64,000 bases of DNA from Hoplostethus atlanticus (GCA_034670405.1 JAXDDX010000060.1:186001-250000), one strand, 5' to 3'; positions 1 through 21,045 are shown, numbered from the stretch's first letter. Notes: generated by a model not told the origin, from the sequence alone. Translations and numbers: made by a program.

Positions 1-856
1 ACACTGTTTATATCCTTACTTTTTATTTCCTCGCCTTTCACTTGACCCTTCAGCAGACATTGTCGCTGGCGAGTCTGTTGCCATGACAACTCTGTCTGGC
101 TAGTGAGGTGGCAGTGTTCACTCTGTCTGTGTGTGTCTGAGTCAGTGTGAGTGCATGTGAGCGTGCATGCGTGCAGACAGGCTTTCTGACAGTAGTCCCT
201 GCTGAATCCTCTTATCACCACCGGGGGAGTCTGAGCAGGGATGAGCAAATTAACTGGAGACTGCGCACGTCGCTAATAAAGCCTAAAAACCCCCAGAATG
301 TTCTGGAAAGGTGAACGCTTTGCAGCCCTGTGGAATGAAAATACTGATGATGCATTTCCAGTTTTAAGACCTTATATTGAAGTCCAGCAGTCTTTAGAAC
401 TGCTATACCCAACAAATCTCAAGGTTTAATGTCACGTTAGTAGTATAAGTAAAAGAGAAAAGAGAAGCTTACATTGAATCATCATTGCATTGGTGATAGT
501 GTACACTAGTGGCCTGTGCCCTGCAACAGCCAATGTGATCATCAACAGCCATATACTTATACCTCAGTGAGAAGAACAATGTACTGCACATGTTACTGTA
601 AGGCACTTCAGATAAAAGCATCCACCAACTGAGGTCCCAGGTTTGATTCTCTCAACAGCCTATGTGTCCATCAATAGCAGTGAGACCTTTCACCCTTACC
701 TACTCACTCAATGCATGTGAGTAAATCCTGATCAGTCAAAATGAATCTGCTTGAGGCAAGCATGAAAAAATAATGGTCCTATCAAACACTTTCTTTGGTA
801 GCTCCATGTGAGGCACATCTGTTTATTGTAAATAATCCTTTTCTTGTCTTTGACAG
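1..856 (+). other. oxsr1: oxsr1 intron (5' end outside window)
   Basis: Non-coding sequence upstream of the first visible oxsr1 exon, read as intron because position 857 follows a TTTGACAG acceptor and the missing N-lobe must lie further left. It contains an RFX X-box-like motif GTTGCCATGACAAC at 77-90. I see no exon in it. Confidence 0.75.
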
Positions 857-9270
<8,414 letters not shown>

Positions 9271-11985
9271 ACTTCTTCTACCTGGGACCGTGAATTGCCT
9301 AAAAAATGTGAAAATAACAAAAAAACAATAGTTTAAATGCATTTTTTTCTTTCTATGGCTGTAAAGAAACCACTACTGCCAAAGAAAACAGTACCGTTTT
9401 TGTCACCCATAGGATTACACAACACCACCTCATTGAATCAGGTGGTTGGCTGAGATATCAGAACGTACAGTATAAGAATCACTCAAAAAAAGTTTACAGT
9501 GTATATGTAGAAGGATGGAAGTATCCACAAGAAACATTTTTTCTTTCCCATTATGTTCTCTTATTCTGTTATTTTTTTTCTGTTATATGTGATGCATTTG
9601 CACAATCTGGACTAACGCCCTTGAATCCTGGTAAGTGTAACAATGCCTTATATTCATCAAACTACTGAATGCACGTTTTGGGGAGGTCCCCAGTTACAAT
9701 ATGGAGCATATGTTGTCTGAAATGTACAAATGTGGTTTCAATTACTAATGTTAAACTTTTTACTTGTTTGGGAGGGGGTAAGGAACACCTTCCGAAGTGA
9801 ACCTATCACAATGTTACACACACACTTCCTTACCCACCTTAAAACAAACTCACACAGTCTCAGAGGGCAAAAAGTAAATGAAGCTTTCACAATGATGTAA
9901 ACACTCCCAAAAGTAATAATATTAAGTAATAACACAGCAGCAATATTGATGAAATGTCTACAGCTGACATTATTAAGCCCTAGACAACTAAATATAGGCT
10001 GGAATAGCAGAGATAGATGGTTACATATGTATATAGTTTACCCAAGACATAAAAATATTATTTGTTTTATCTGCATCCTGAAATTGCAACTGATCCAATT
10101 CTAAATGTTAAATCATTGGGGAAGATGATTGCAACATCATATTGACGTTTTATTTCATTTTACCCTTATAATGCAAGTTAATATGATTGGAATGCGCTTG
10201 TAGTGCTTGTAAAAACTCAAAATTGAACTACAGATCTACATATAAAATACATTTGCCTCCACTCACTCACTTTTTTCCCTGTTTTTTTTACGGAAAGTTC
10301 GGATTTTGATTTTATACACCACAACACTGTTAAGACTTTTTCGCATCATAATTATATAGTTAAAAGTTTGTAAATTAAAAAGTTTTCCAACAACGTAACT
10401 GAAGCCACAAGTGTTGTATGAGCAAATGTGTGTCTGTCTGTTGGTGTATTAAGCCGTGTCTTTGGAATCAGTTTCTCAAATACTAAAAAAAAAAAGACTT
10501 GCGTATTTGCTTATGTGGATGAACAGTAAGTACTTGATTTAACTTCTAGTATGTACATAATGACATTTGGCTTTGATTTGTTTTTATACTGGGTGTTTCA
10601 CTCTTGGCCTTTTTCTGTCCTATGACACGATTGTGGATTGTAGCGCTGTGTGAAGGAAGAGGCAGGGGAAGGACAACATTGCAAGTTTGGCTTTTGAATT
10701 CCCTTGTTTTGCAGGACACACAGTCACGTGTGTTACGTATGTGGCTTATTTACTGCTCATGAAAGTGTCAGCTTTTTATTTTTTGCCTTCGAAAAGTTTG
10801 AATATATTTTACAGTGGGCACCACAACTGTCCAGATGCGCTGCTTAAAGCCTGTCCACCTTAAATTTCCTGACGTGAGCAGAGTCAACATGAAAGGAATA
10901 CAGCCTTTTGTCTCCCACTCTTAATAATTCCAAATGGAGGCTACTTATAGTACTTATTTTAACCCACTTCTCAAGTCATACATCTTTTCCATTTGTTTTC
11001 CTCATTTGAAAGGAAGATTTTATGTTCTTCAGTTTTGAAATGTTTCACCTATGAAGTTAGTCATTTTGAACAATAAGAAATGTATTTTTGTTAGGATGGA
11101 GAAGGCTGCATCAGCACAGACGTCGCATTCTGTGCGCCATCCTTTCAACCACACTCTGGATATTTTTGCAAATGTGCATTAATGACGGTTTAATGATGAA
11201 TGTGCATCTTGTAGTTGGCATTGACCTCAGTGGGAGGTTCATTTAATACTCTGCTACAATGTTTAGACCTGAAATGTCAGCAGGTTTTACTGTTCAATTT
11301 GGTGTTGTGATGTGAAAATGTCAAACCCTTCCAGATGCCTATTGAAAGAAATGTTGCTTTTAGATCAAATATAAAGGAGGGGAAATCTTTGTATTTTGAC
11401 ATACTTCAAACATGCTAAATTTTACACTAGCCTTAATAAAATGACCAAGTCCTTTTGTTGAGACACCATTGAGGTTTTGATTATGATTCTCAGTGTGTTT
11501 TGAAATGTAGCTCTGTGTTACATGTGAAGATATCTGGCATAGAAACAGGTGTGTTGACTTGTGTTCTCCTCAAAGGGGAGAGAAAAACTCAATGTTCCTC
11601 CAAGTTTCAAAATTGCAGTATTTGGTGCCATTCTCCTGATGGTGTGTGAGTATGATGAGCTCTGAGAGGAGAGGTGTGTGTGCACTGCCTAGATTGAGCC
11701 CTGCTTCCAACGGAGTTGAAGATCTAATGGCTGTATTCTCATACCTTCTCCACCGATCTCTTCTGTCTTGCTCAAGTGTATCATATTTTAACAATGCTGT
11801 AGCAATTGAACAGATGACTCAAAAACAATTTTGTCTAGGCAATAACTCAAAGCTGTAATATATTTGAATTTTCCACTTGTTTTCAGTTTTTCATTCTTTC
11901 ATTTGCTCTATTTTTGATGGTTTTGGAGTTCAAAGCATGTTTCTCTTGATTATTTTTAATCAATAAAGAATGAGCATATCAGCCT
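9271..11985 (+). other. oxsr1: oxsr1 3' untranslated region
   Basis: AT-rich sequence with no exon-like ORF follows the oxsr1 stop codon. AATAAA hexamers occur near 11434 (CTTAATAAAATG) and at 11962-11967 (CAATAAAGAATG). The second is the last good polyadenylation signal before the next gene, so a 3'UTR of about 2.7 kb is inferred. Cleavage probably falls just after 11980. No transcript data are available to me. Confidence 0.6.
11962..11967 (+). terminator. oxsr1: Polyadenylation signal AATAAA of oxsr1
   Basis: Canonical hexamer at the end of the AT-rich oxsr1 3'UTR, about 630 bp before the start codon of the next gene on the same strand. An earlier AATAAA near 11434 is an alternative site. 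Confidence 0.55.
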
Positions 11986-12424
11986 CCTCATAGCAATTCC
12001 TTTGCCTTTTTTAACTGGGTGTCATCAGCTCTGAATCTGACTAAATGGTTTCTATTAGTAGGTTGCTTGCTGAAGTAAGCTGTACATTATTACATTAGTG
12101 TGCCATCAGTGGCAATAGTGGTCTCTTAGGTATATCTCTGGGAATCCCGTCCTTCAAATGGGCTTGTTCCTGAAAACATTTGTTGATTTGTAGCAACATA
12201 CTCCAGACCTTAGATTTACTTCTTTTAAAATGTTATTTCATTTTAAGATTTTTGGATGCTGTCTTTTAATGTGGTTGCCTCTGTGGTGACCCCCTTACTA
12301 GGAAGTCCATGCTATTGTATTTAGCCTCTGTGTGAGCTGGACCAGGAGTTTCTAACCATTTTTACTATTCCTCATTTTGCTGAGGGGGTGAAATGTCAAT
12401 TCACTTAACCTTAAGATAATCGAA

Positions 12425-12454
12425 CCCCCCCCCCGCCCACACACACACACACGC
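12425..12454 (+). repeat. C-run and (CA)n tract upstream of the slc22a13-like gene
   Basis: A poly-C run followed by a short CA repeat lies about 150 bp before the start codon of the transporter gene. The spacer from the end of the oxsr1 3'UTR (about 11985) to 12595 must hold the transporter's promoter and 5'UTR. I see no clear TATA box there. Confidence 0.6.
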
Positions 12455-12595
12455 AGGTTCAGGGTTGTAACAGTTTAAAGATTAATTTTTAGGGAGACAA
12501 TCTTGATCGCCCACCACTGCACTCAGACTGGAGTGTCACTTCTCTGTCCGACACTGTGCTCAGAGGACCCATTGTAAACTCAACTAGATATCAAT

Positions 12596-15500
12596 ATGAG
12601 CAATTTCGGGGAGGTCCTGAAGGAGATTGGGGAGTTCGGTTTATTTCAGAAACGCACATTGGTTGCGTCATGCATCCCCAGCTTTTTTGCAGCTTTCGAC
12701 GTCATTGGCCAGGTATTCACAGGGATCAGCTTCCCACATCACTGTAATACCGACTGGATCTTGGCTCGTGGCCCCGACTTGACATATGAAAAACAGAAAA
12801 ATCTCACCCTCCCTGTGGACAAGGATGGGAAGTTTGAAAACTGTGAAATGTTCACACCTGTGGATTGGGATTTGGAAACCATTGAAGCACATGGGATTAA
12901 TAGCACCACAAAGTGCCTAGAAGGATGGGATTATGAGGCACCTAAGGGCATCTCCAGCCTAGTGACAGAGGTAGGGATTGAATAGCCTATTACATTTAAT
13001 GTGGTGAGGAAATACATACTGATGCAACCAACTGGACAGCAGACAGCCTGGTGGCTAGGCTACTTAAGCACCCTCTAGCCATAATATTTGTTAAAAAAAT
13101 ATATATATATATTTATATAGATAGATGTATAGATCTGCTGATTTTACTGATGAAAAGTACTTGGTTTGTTTGCTTTAAATTACACTGTACTTATCTCCCA
13201 CCCTACATTTAGATATTTTTCATTGCCCCAGGGCATACATATAAAATGTATATTATTATCATTATTATTACCAGGCATAAGTATTTTTGACAAAATAACA
13301 AGGACTTTGCACCTCACTTTGATATCTGTCAGGCTTTATCATAGTTACAGTACATAGATCTTATACTAGTTTAGCAATGGTTACACCTTTGGTCTGGGCA
13401 TACATGTTAACACATCATTCATAAATAACTTCAAGTCAATCAGTGGAATAAAAAACTGCAAAATTCTCATTGTACTAAAACATTTTAGTAATTTAGGTAT
13501 TTTGTGTTTGTGTGTTAGTTAATGTGTGCCAAAAACAATAGAAAAGAGTCTGTCCTGCTCTGTTATGTCACACTGCTCCAGAAAATAAATGGAAAAATGG
13601 AAAATGTAGATTTATACCATTCACCTACCTAGCACTACCTTAGTTTGTAGTCTCCTATTCAGTGTTGATATACTGTATCAGTTCCTGGTTGTATTGGTCA
13701 TCACATCACAAATTCAAATCTTGAATTTGTTGAAATTGTTGAGGTCCATAAATACTGAGCTTGTCCTCCTAACACTTATGTGAGGAAATACTTTTTTCAG
13801 CAGAAAATATATATTATGTACAGTACGACAGTGTTTTAGAGCCACTGTTTAAAAATGAATCTAAGATTTCGAGATAAAGTCGTAATATTCAGAGAATAAT
13901 CTAATAATAGGCCTTTTACAAGAATAAAGTCATAAAGTCCTAATCAAAATAGTCATAATATTAGGAGATTAAAGTCATAATATTTCGAGAATAAACTCTG
14001 TTATTACGAAAATAAAGTCATAATGTTTCGAGAATAAAGTTGTAATATTATGTGAATAATGTCATAATATTATGAGAACAAAGTTGTGATATGATGATGC
14101 AATGCAAGCAGCAGCTTCATTGTTAGATTAGAGTTAGATTAGATTAGGTGGCTCTTTATTGTCCCCGAGGGGAAATTGCAGTTATGCAGCAGAGGGTGTA
14201 CAAAGCAAGAGAGAGGCACACAGCACTATACAATAAGCAAAATTACAAAAAATATACAAAAAAATATTTATAGGATGTAAACCCTATCCCAAAAAAGCCA
14301 AAAAAGAGAAAAGTGGACGAGCTGGTCTGCCAGTCTTCCAGGACGCAAACCAGCTCGTCCAAGTCTGCCCTGGCTGCATCCTCCGGGACAGGTCAGCTGC
14401 CGCTGTCAGTCTTGCTCTCTCCCACTAGTCCTGCGAGTATTTTGCTGTCCATTCTTTGGTAAAAAAAAACCATGATATTCAGAGTCCACTTTTCTCTTTT
14501 GTGGCTTTTTTTTGGGATTTTTATATTTGGTTACTTCTGTTTTTCTTGAGGCTAATAAGAGCATTGCAACTCCCTCTATTCATCCAAATCGTCCACTTTC
14601 AAATTTTGATGTAAATATGTAGGCTAGTTTCTATAAAACATAGTCAGATGTGGGAGTCACCACAAGGCCCCTATTCCTCCCTCTCCTTTTTGTTTCTAAC
14701 TGACATATTGCATTTTTCAGTCTTTCAAAATGGCTAAAGGAGTGGAGAACAGCCAAAACTGACTTGGTGTTTTCCTTGGTTTATGGGCTCTCACATCCTC
14801 CTTTGATCTATTCCCTTCTCCTCCTTTCCCTTCTCAGTTTGATCTAGTGTGTGACAGCAGTATTTTGGTTGAGACGTCACAGTCCATCTACATGGCAGGT
14901 CTTCTGATTGGAGCGCTGATGTTTGGGCCAATGGCTGACAGGTACAAACCCCCAAAAAGTCATCCATTTCCACGTCTACTCCCATGTGCTTGATATTTAT
15001 CATCCTTCGCAAGACTTTATCACTTTTATGGCAACTGAGCCTTATTAAAAATTATTTAAGAAAATGGACTGCAGTCAGGACAATTGAATTGTGGCGAGTA
15101 GAGTGGGGATCTAGTGTGGGAGTCAAGAGGCGGAGATAGCCAGTATTGGCCTATCGGGACTATGATGCACAGCTGCGCCCAGTTAGTCTCTCCCTATATC
15201 TGTGTGTGTTTCTGTAAACACACAGGAGAGAGGAGCCTGTGGACTCAAACATGGATGCCGTCCATACACATGACAGGAGACAAGCTGCTTTAAAAGCCTG
15301 TCTATTTGTTTAAAGAGAGACTTCTGGACTTCTCCCCGAAAAGTTAATATTGATCCCAGCACTGCTGGTGCGATTTGTGTTGGGGTTTTATGCCAGAAGG
15401 GCATCTAAATGTGCTAATACTGCTAAGAGACTGTAATATTTTCATTAGGTTGTTGAACTGTGTATGTTTAAAATGCCTATGGTAGTATCCCTTGTAGGCA

Positions 15501-18500
15501 AGCTGATGGCTCATAAGTTACTGCTCTGGTATAGAATGAAATCCCTGCCACATCTCGAAAGCTTGAAGCAAAATTTTGAAAGCTTGAAACTTTTTTTTTT
15601 TTACAAATTGATCCTTCGAGAAAACAGTGACAGAAATCCTGGGATTCATAGCTTTTCAGTGCTTAAAGCCCCAGGAAACTTGAAATTGAAATAGTAAAAA
15701 TGAATATATGATATCAAAGTTTAGTGTCTAATTAAGCATCCACATAAAATGAGTGAAAATAAACTTTCAGAAATATTAAAAAACCTAGTTCAAAAACAGC
15801 TCATTTAGCTGTTTAGACCATTCCCAGGACTGTGTAGGCGTGTCAGATCAGGATTTGATTGACATCCTGACACGATTGATAGCTCTGCCCATGTCAAACT
15901 GTCAAGCTGTTGCACCTGTTGGGGGAGGGACAACTGACGTGCATTTTTTAGTGATTGGATTAAAGAATTCTGTGTCATAAATCTCAGAAAATACCACGCC
16001 CAATTCAACCCCACTGTTCTGAACCCCCCACTCATTTGAACTAGGTTTTCTAATATTTCTGAACGTTTATTTTCACTCAGATTTTTGTGGATGCTTAATT
16101 AGACACTAAACTTTGATATCATATATTCATTTTTACTATTTCAAACCAAGTTTCCTGGGGCTTTAATAGAAAATTAAGCACTGAAACTTTGTGAAGAGTG
16201 CTGTAGCTTTACATGTAAAAGTTTTGTGATTCCATTATATGTAACCATTAATTAGACAAAGTATTATATTATATTATATTATAACTGGAATTACAAAGAC
16301 AGATACGAATACAACTGAATTCAGATTCAAAACTGAGCTTCAAACGTTAAAAACTAGTTTCAAGCTTTTAAAACTAAATCAAATGTAGCTTCACACTTTC
16401 GAGACGTGGCATGGATTTCATTCCATACTACACCGTTTACGCGTATCTACACAGACACATAACCCAACCTTTACCCGCCTGAGGGAGAGCCAACTCAACA
16501 TGCAGCAGCAAAATGGCACACACAAACACTGAGGTGTCTGGTGCTGCCATCCACTGCAAAAAAGATGGTGATCCTTAACTAGCTTGTTCTCAGCGTTGGT
16601 TCCATGGGATCAGCTATTAGGATGCTGGTCACCTCTTCTCCTCACATCCTACAGACGGTGGTGCTGTCCTATCAGTTACCCTGATAGGACATCACAGAGC
16701 CCCATGTGAAAGAGGGCGAGAGAATTATCATGGAGCTTGTCAGGCCATTAGACTGTAGTGGATATTGTTTTGTGCTGGTCATGGTAGACTATGCAATGTG
16801 ATATCCCAAATAGCTACTACAAGTGGGTTATACCATCCCTCTCGCAGGTGACTGACCTTAACGAAAAGGTTTTGGTTGCAGGCTGGATGGCACCCATACA
16901 CAATTCAGTAGAGAAGCTGCCTGAAAAAGTTGTTTATTTGTATATAGAGAGAATATTTGCTTTAGAAATCTCTAATATCTGCTACAGTACATCAAAACTT
17001 CAAACTGGATAGCCTCAAATCCTTAATATTGGCTCTCGGTAACACGACATAATGAAAACACAAATAATATGTATCTAACCCTAACCCTATATATGGAGGT
17101 TGACTCTCTCAAAGAACAAAGTAGTTATCTCAAACTTAACCCCCAGTGTCCCTTACCAGAATTAGAAACGGTGGCCATAATGCTCTTCTCTTCTCTTCTC
17201 TGCAGGTTTGGTCGACGCTTTGTGGTCCTCATCTCAGTGCTTCTGGAACTGTTAGGTGGTGTAGGTGCTGCTTTCTCCCCCAACATCTATGTTTACATAG
17301 CTCTCAGATTTGTTTGTGGCATTGCAGTTTCTGGCATTCTCATGAACTCATTTGTGATAGGTGGGTACACTGTTCACCTTTACTGTCTAACTTCCTGACA
17401 TAACACTGAGTAGCAGTTTTCAACAGTATTACTCTAAATACTCAAATGCTTTTAAATTACTAATTGCATTGCATTGTTTTATGTTGTATTTGCAAATTAT
17501 TTTAGTTTACAAAAAGTGCTGTTTGCAGTCATTGATATATGCAATACTTGTAGGAACTCTATTTCTTATTTGTTCTTTATTCAAACACATTTCCTCTTGT
17601 TTTTTGTATTAATCCATAAACCATAAAATACATTATGAAGATACAGAAGAAGATGATATCACTCACTTTTTGATTTTGGACATTTACCAAGCCACCATGC
17701 ATCTGATGAAATCTATTAAATGTGATTAGTGCATCAACGAAATATTTTGGAATGTAAATTGACACAAATCTTTGTAATATCTATTATTGCTTTGAAGCGG
17801 CTGAGTGGACTGATACCTCTAGACGGGCTCTCTGCACAGTTGTGTCCCATACTTTCTACCCTCTTGGACTGATAGTGTTGTCAGGCATCAGCTATTGGAT
17901 CCGCAACTGGAGGATCCTGCACTTGGCGCTCTTCAGCCCTCTCATCTTGGTGCTGGGAATCCTCTTTTGGTCAGCAGTCCTTGAGGCCATAATTATTAGA
18001 CAATTATTTTAGATGATATTCTCCAAGTGTTGCCAGGATAATCACCACTGAAATGTTATTATATTTTGTGATCCTGGACCTATATGCCTGTTAGGCTGCT
18101 CCCAGAGTCAGCTCGCTGGCTTCTGACCCAGGGCAGGAAGGAGGAGGCACAAAAGGAGATCCAGAAGGCAGCCAGGATGAATGGGACGATGGTCCCAGAA
18201 GCTCTTCTAGATAAGGTGAGCTGCATCAACCACACTTTGTCTTGAACCAAAATCAAACACTAGCAAAGCTCTGAATTAAAGATATATCATCTAAAAATGA
18301 CATTTAATTTGATTAGCTGGAGGCTGACGGTATATCTAAAAAAGGAAGCATGTTGGACATCTTCAGGATATCATATCTGAGAAAACGTGCTCTTATAATG
18401 AGCTTTGGGTGGTGAGTCTTTGTAATTTCTCCCTTAACTAAATTGATTAATTTAATGTTTCATGCCACTTTCCTTCCTAATCAATTAAATATTACAGAAA

Positions 18501-19635
18501 TCAATGATGTTTAATCCTAACATGCATTAGTACAGTAAATTGTATATGTACATGGTAATATTTGTCAAGACAATATACTTTTTGTGAGATTTTATGGTGA
18601 CGCTGAAGATTTCTCTCCCACTCTGTTACTAGGTTTGGAACATCTCTGGTATACTATGGACTGAGCCTGAATGTTGGCAATTTTGGCCTGGATATCTACC
18701 TCACGCAGTTCATCTTTGGCATTGTAGAACTTCCTGCACGCCTGGGAGGTCTGCCTCTTATTCAACACTTTGGGAGGAGAATATGTCAAGCTGGGATGCT
18801 TTTCTTTGCGGGCTGTACTTGCCTTGTGATCCTTGCTGTACCAAAGGGTAACTTCTAACCTTAGACATCCTCTGCAAGCTGAGACACATCAGCTTGTTAT
18901 ACAGGCTTCAATTTGCCCAAGATTACCTGATATGCATGTTTATCTGATTATTATTTGCCCATCAGACCTTCCTGTGGTGGTAACAGTTATAGCAGTACTG
19001 GGGAAGTTTGCCGCCACTGCCTCTTACTCCACACTCTATGTTTATACTGCAGAACTGTATCCTACTGTTCTAAGGTAATAAAATAATGTATTACATTATT
19101 ACATACATTTCTTCCTAAAAGTAATAATGGTAAAAAATGCCATTTTTCCTAATACTGAATGTGATATGAGATTACTGATGAGTCCATTGTGCATATTGAC
19201 CCTGGCAGGCAGAATGGTATAGGTCTAAACTCCATGTGTGCTCGTGTGGCGGGCATCCTCGCCCCTCTGATCAGGCTCCTGGAGGTCTATCATTACACCC
19301 TCCCCATGCTGATATATGGCATCATCCCCTGTGCTAGTGGGGGGCTCTGCTTGCTGCTGCCGGAGACCCTCAATGTTGAATTTCAGGACCACACTCAACC
19401 CATGTGAGTTGATTATCCCTTTCACCACAGTGTAGGTAATAGGTAATTGATAGAATGGATGGATGAATGAAACAGTTCATTGCAATATTATTTTAAGAGA
19501 ATCGGCTACTTACTGTGTTTCATTCTGTATAATAATTCTGCCTCTGTTTTTAATTTCAGAAAACCAGAGAATGGGAGTACTGAAAAGGGGTTATGTGATG
19601 AAGAGGAAAAATCAATGAAGAGCACAAAATTGTAA
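12596..19635 (+). CDS. slc22a13: SLC22 organic anion transporter, SLC22A13-like, 10 exons
   Basis: Major-facilitator transporter of the SLC22 family. Human SLC22A13 (OAT10) carries urate and nicotinate at the plasma membrane; the substrate here is not known. Exons: 12596-12970, 14838-14941, 17206-17360, 17798-17969, 18095-18215, 18317-18411, 18633-18847, 18966-19074, 19209-19403, 19560-19635. Phases agree throughout and give 538 residues. The start is [15 protein letters not shown], a typical SLC22 N-terminus. A large extracellular loop follows TM1, with NLT and NST glycosylation sites and conserved cysteines. Further motifs are [27 protein letters not shown] (MFS signature), [46 protein letters not shown] and LLPETLN. 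Position next to oxsr1 matches SLC22A13/14 in mammals, but naming beyond SLC22A13-like would need a phylogeny. The short acidic/Lys tail ends at TAA 19633-19635. Confidence 0.92.
13229..13480 (+). repeat. Copy 1 of a local dispersed repeat (slc22a13 intron 1)
   Basis: Shares long near-identical blocks with 19985-20260, including ATATCTGTCAGGCTTTATCA, AGTTACAGTACATAGATCTT, TTTGGTCTGGGCATAC and the motif AGTCAATCAGT. A third, more diverged copy lies at about 20735-21045. All three are in the same orientation. Confidence 0.85.
13868..14095 (+). repeat. AT-rich minisatellite, unit like AGAATAAAGTCATAATATT
   Basis: Imperfect tandem copies of a roughly 20-22 bp unit containing AATAAAGTCATAATATTTCG (variants GTCGTAATATT, GTTGTAATATT). 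It lies in intron 1 of the transporter gene. Confidence 0.8.
14121..14260 (+). repeat. Retroelement 3'-end-like fragment (TTATTGTCCCCGAGGGGAAAT)
   Basis: Contains TTTATTGTCCCCGAGGGGAA followed by TTGCAGTTATGCAGCAGAGG. Related fragments occur at about 34112-34165 (CCTCGAGGGGAAATTG) and, on the opposite strand, at about 61890-61965 (TTTCCCCTTGGGGACAATAA). This is a dispersed family in this genome, probably a LINE or SINE 3' end; I cannot name it. Confidence 0.65.
14286..14518. mobile_element. Small foldback (MITE-like) element
   Basis: Terminal inverted repeats at 14286-14318 (starting ATCCCAAAAAAGCC, ending AAGTGGAC) and 14484-14518 (starting GTCCACTTTTCTC, ending GGGAT). Inside the left end a 13 bp perfect hairpin is formed by TGGACGAGCTGGT (14314-14326) and ACCAGCTCGTCCA (14349-14361). 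No coding capacity. Confidence 0.7.
15530..16415. mobile_element. Outer foldback element containing a nested MITE
   Basis: The left end (about 15530-15570: ATAGAATGAAATCCCTGCCA, then CATCTCGAAAG) matches the reverse complement of the right end (about 16381-16415: CTTTCGAGACGTGGCATGG, then ATTTCATTCCAT). The inner arms also pair next to the nested element (CAGTGCTTAA on the left, TTAAGCACTG on the right). Non-autonomous DNA element in intron 2 of the transporter gene. Confidence 0.7.
15663..16166. mobile_element. Nested MITE with ~132 bp inverted repeats and TTAA ends
   Basis: Arms 15663-15794 and 16035-16166 are near-perfect inverted repeats. The outer ends read TTAAAGCCCCAGGAAACTTG and AAGTTTCCTGGGGCTTTAA; the inner ends are CCTAGTTCAAA and TTTGAACTAGG. 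The TTAA at both ends (15663-15666 and 16163-16166) fits a piggyBac-type target duplication, but other superfamilies are possible. The ~240 bp core has no ORF of note. Confidence 0.85.
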
Positions 19636-19984
19636 TTCATGACATGAAATCATCAGTTTCAAAATGTTGTTTTACGGCCATATTTTCTGTGCAATAATAC
19701 AGTTTTCACAGTTTTTAAGCATCTGATAGAAATTATGTCGACTAGTGTACTTCTGTGACAGGAATATAACTGATGGAGTGGTATTGCGAATTTGTCTGCG
19801 TTCAGTTATCTATATGCAAAGCATCAACAGAATAATGTTGTTTCTTGAAAATTATTAAAAAATATTTTATTTTGCTTTGGAGTCACGATCATTCACAGAT
19901 TTGTTTTTCTGCAAAAGGTTCATTTAGACACACATTTGTTTCTATTATCTCATCGCAAAAGAATTTGAATATTATTCTGTTCCT

Positions 19985-20260
19985 TGAAGTTATGTATTTC
20001 AACTTCTTTGAGTCCATGAGAAATTGCTTTACAAATAAAATGTATATTAGTATTCCTACCGGGCAATAGTATTTTTAACAAAATAACAAGGACATTTACA
20101 CCTGTCTTTGATATCTGTCAGGCTTTATCATAGTTACAGTACATAGATCTTACACTGGTTTAGCAATGATTATACTTTTGGTCTGGGCATACTTGTTAAC
20201 ACATCATTTATAAATATAAGTCAATCAGTAGAATAACAAACTGCAAAATTATTTTTCTAT
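19985..20260 (+). repeat. Copy 2 of the local dispersed repeat
   Basis: Near-identical to the intronic copy at 13229-13480 over about 200 bp. It begins with a SINE/LINE-tail-like segment (CTTTGAGTCCATGAGAAATT, then ACAAATAAAATG). It lies in the 3' flank or 3'UTR of the transporter gene. Confidence 0.85.
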
Positions 20261-20734
20261 AAAAACATTTATTTTGTGATTTTAATCTTTTTTCATGTTG
20301 CATTATGTTGAAAAATTATAAGCATATCTCTGGCTCAACAAACATGTAGGTCTTTGGTAGCAGTTTTGAGTCTTAGTTATACAAACTAAAGAGACACAAT
20401 CTAATGGGTTGGTTTAAACCTTAATGGGAAAGGCCAACAAACCACAGTGCAAGTTAGCTAACTGGCCAGTAGGATTCAAAAACATTCAATCATGACTGTA
20501 CATCTGATTTCAGATAAATTAAAGATTATTATATATTATTAAATTAAAAGATTATTGAATTTGCAATTGAAAAGAAGTTAGAAATGTGTTGGGATGTGCA
20601 TTGACCGCCACAAACCTTCAACAAAAACGATAATAATAACGATAATTAGAACGTTTGGAATAAAATCATTTGGATTTTGTTTTTCTATTATATATTAGAA
20701 ACAGAAAAATTCTAGCATTGTTCTTTCCCTACAG

Positions 20735-21045
20735 AAATGTATTTCAACCACTTTGAGTCCATGAGTAAGCACTATACAAAAATGTTTGTACAAAAATATG
20801 TATTATTATAAGCAGTAATAGTAATTTTAAATAAATCAAACAGGACATTTAACTAAAGGCCATTACTGAATAACAAGAGGGCATTTATATCTGTCTTTAG
20901 TATCTGTCATACTTGAGTGTATTTTCCCACACTGATTGAGAAATGGTTACACTTAATATCTGGGCATACATGTCAACACACAATCATTCATAACCAATCA
21001 GTAGATCAACAAGATCAACAAACTACACATTTTGGACAGTACATG
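20735..21045 (+). repeat. Copy 3 of the local dispersed repeat (diverged)
   Basis: Shares ATGTATTTCAACCACTTTGA followed by GTCCATGAG with copy 2, then TATCTGTCTTTAGTATCTGT, ATCTGGGCATACATGT and AACCAATCAGTAGATC, with small insertions. It fills most of the convergent spacer between the transporter and the xirp1 LIM terminus. Confidence 0.7.

Noticed and set aside
17076..17090. Telomere-like CTAACCCTAACCCT
   Set aside because: Only two repeat units; too short to be an interstitial telomere.
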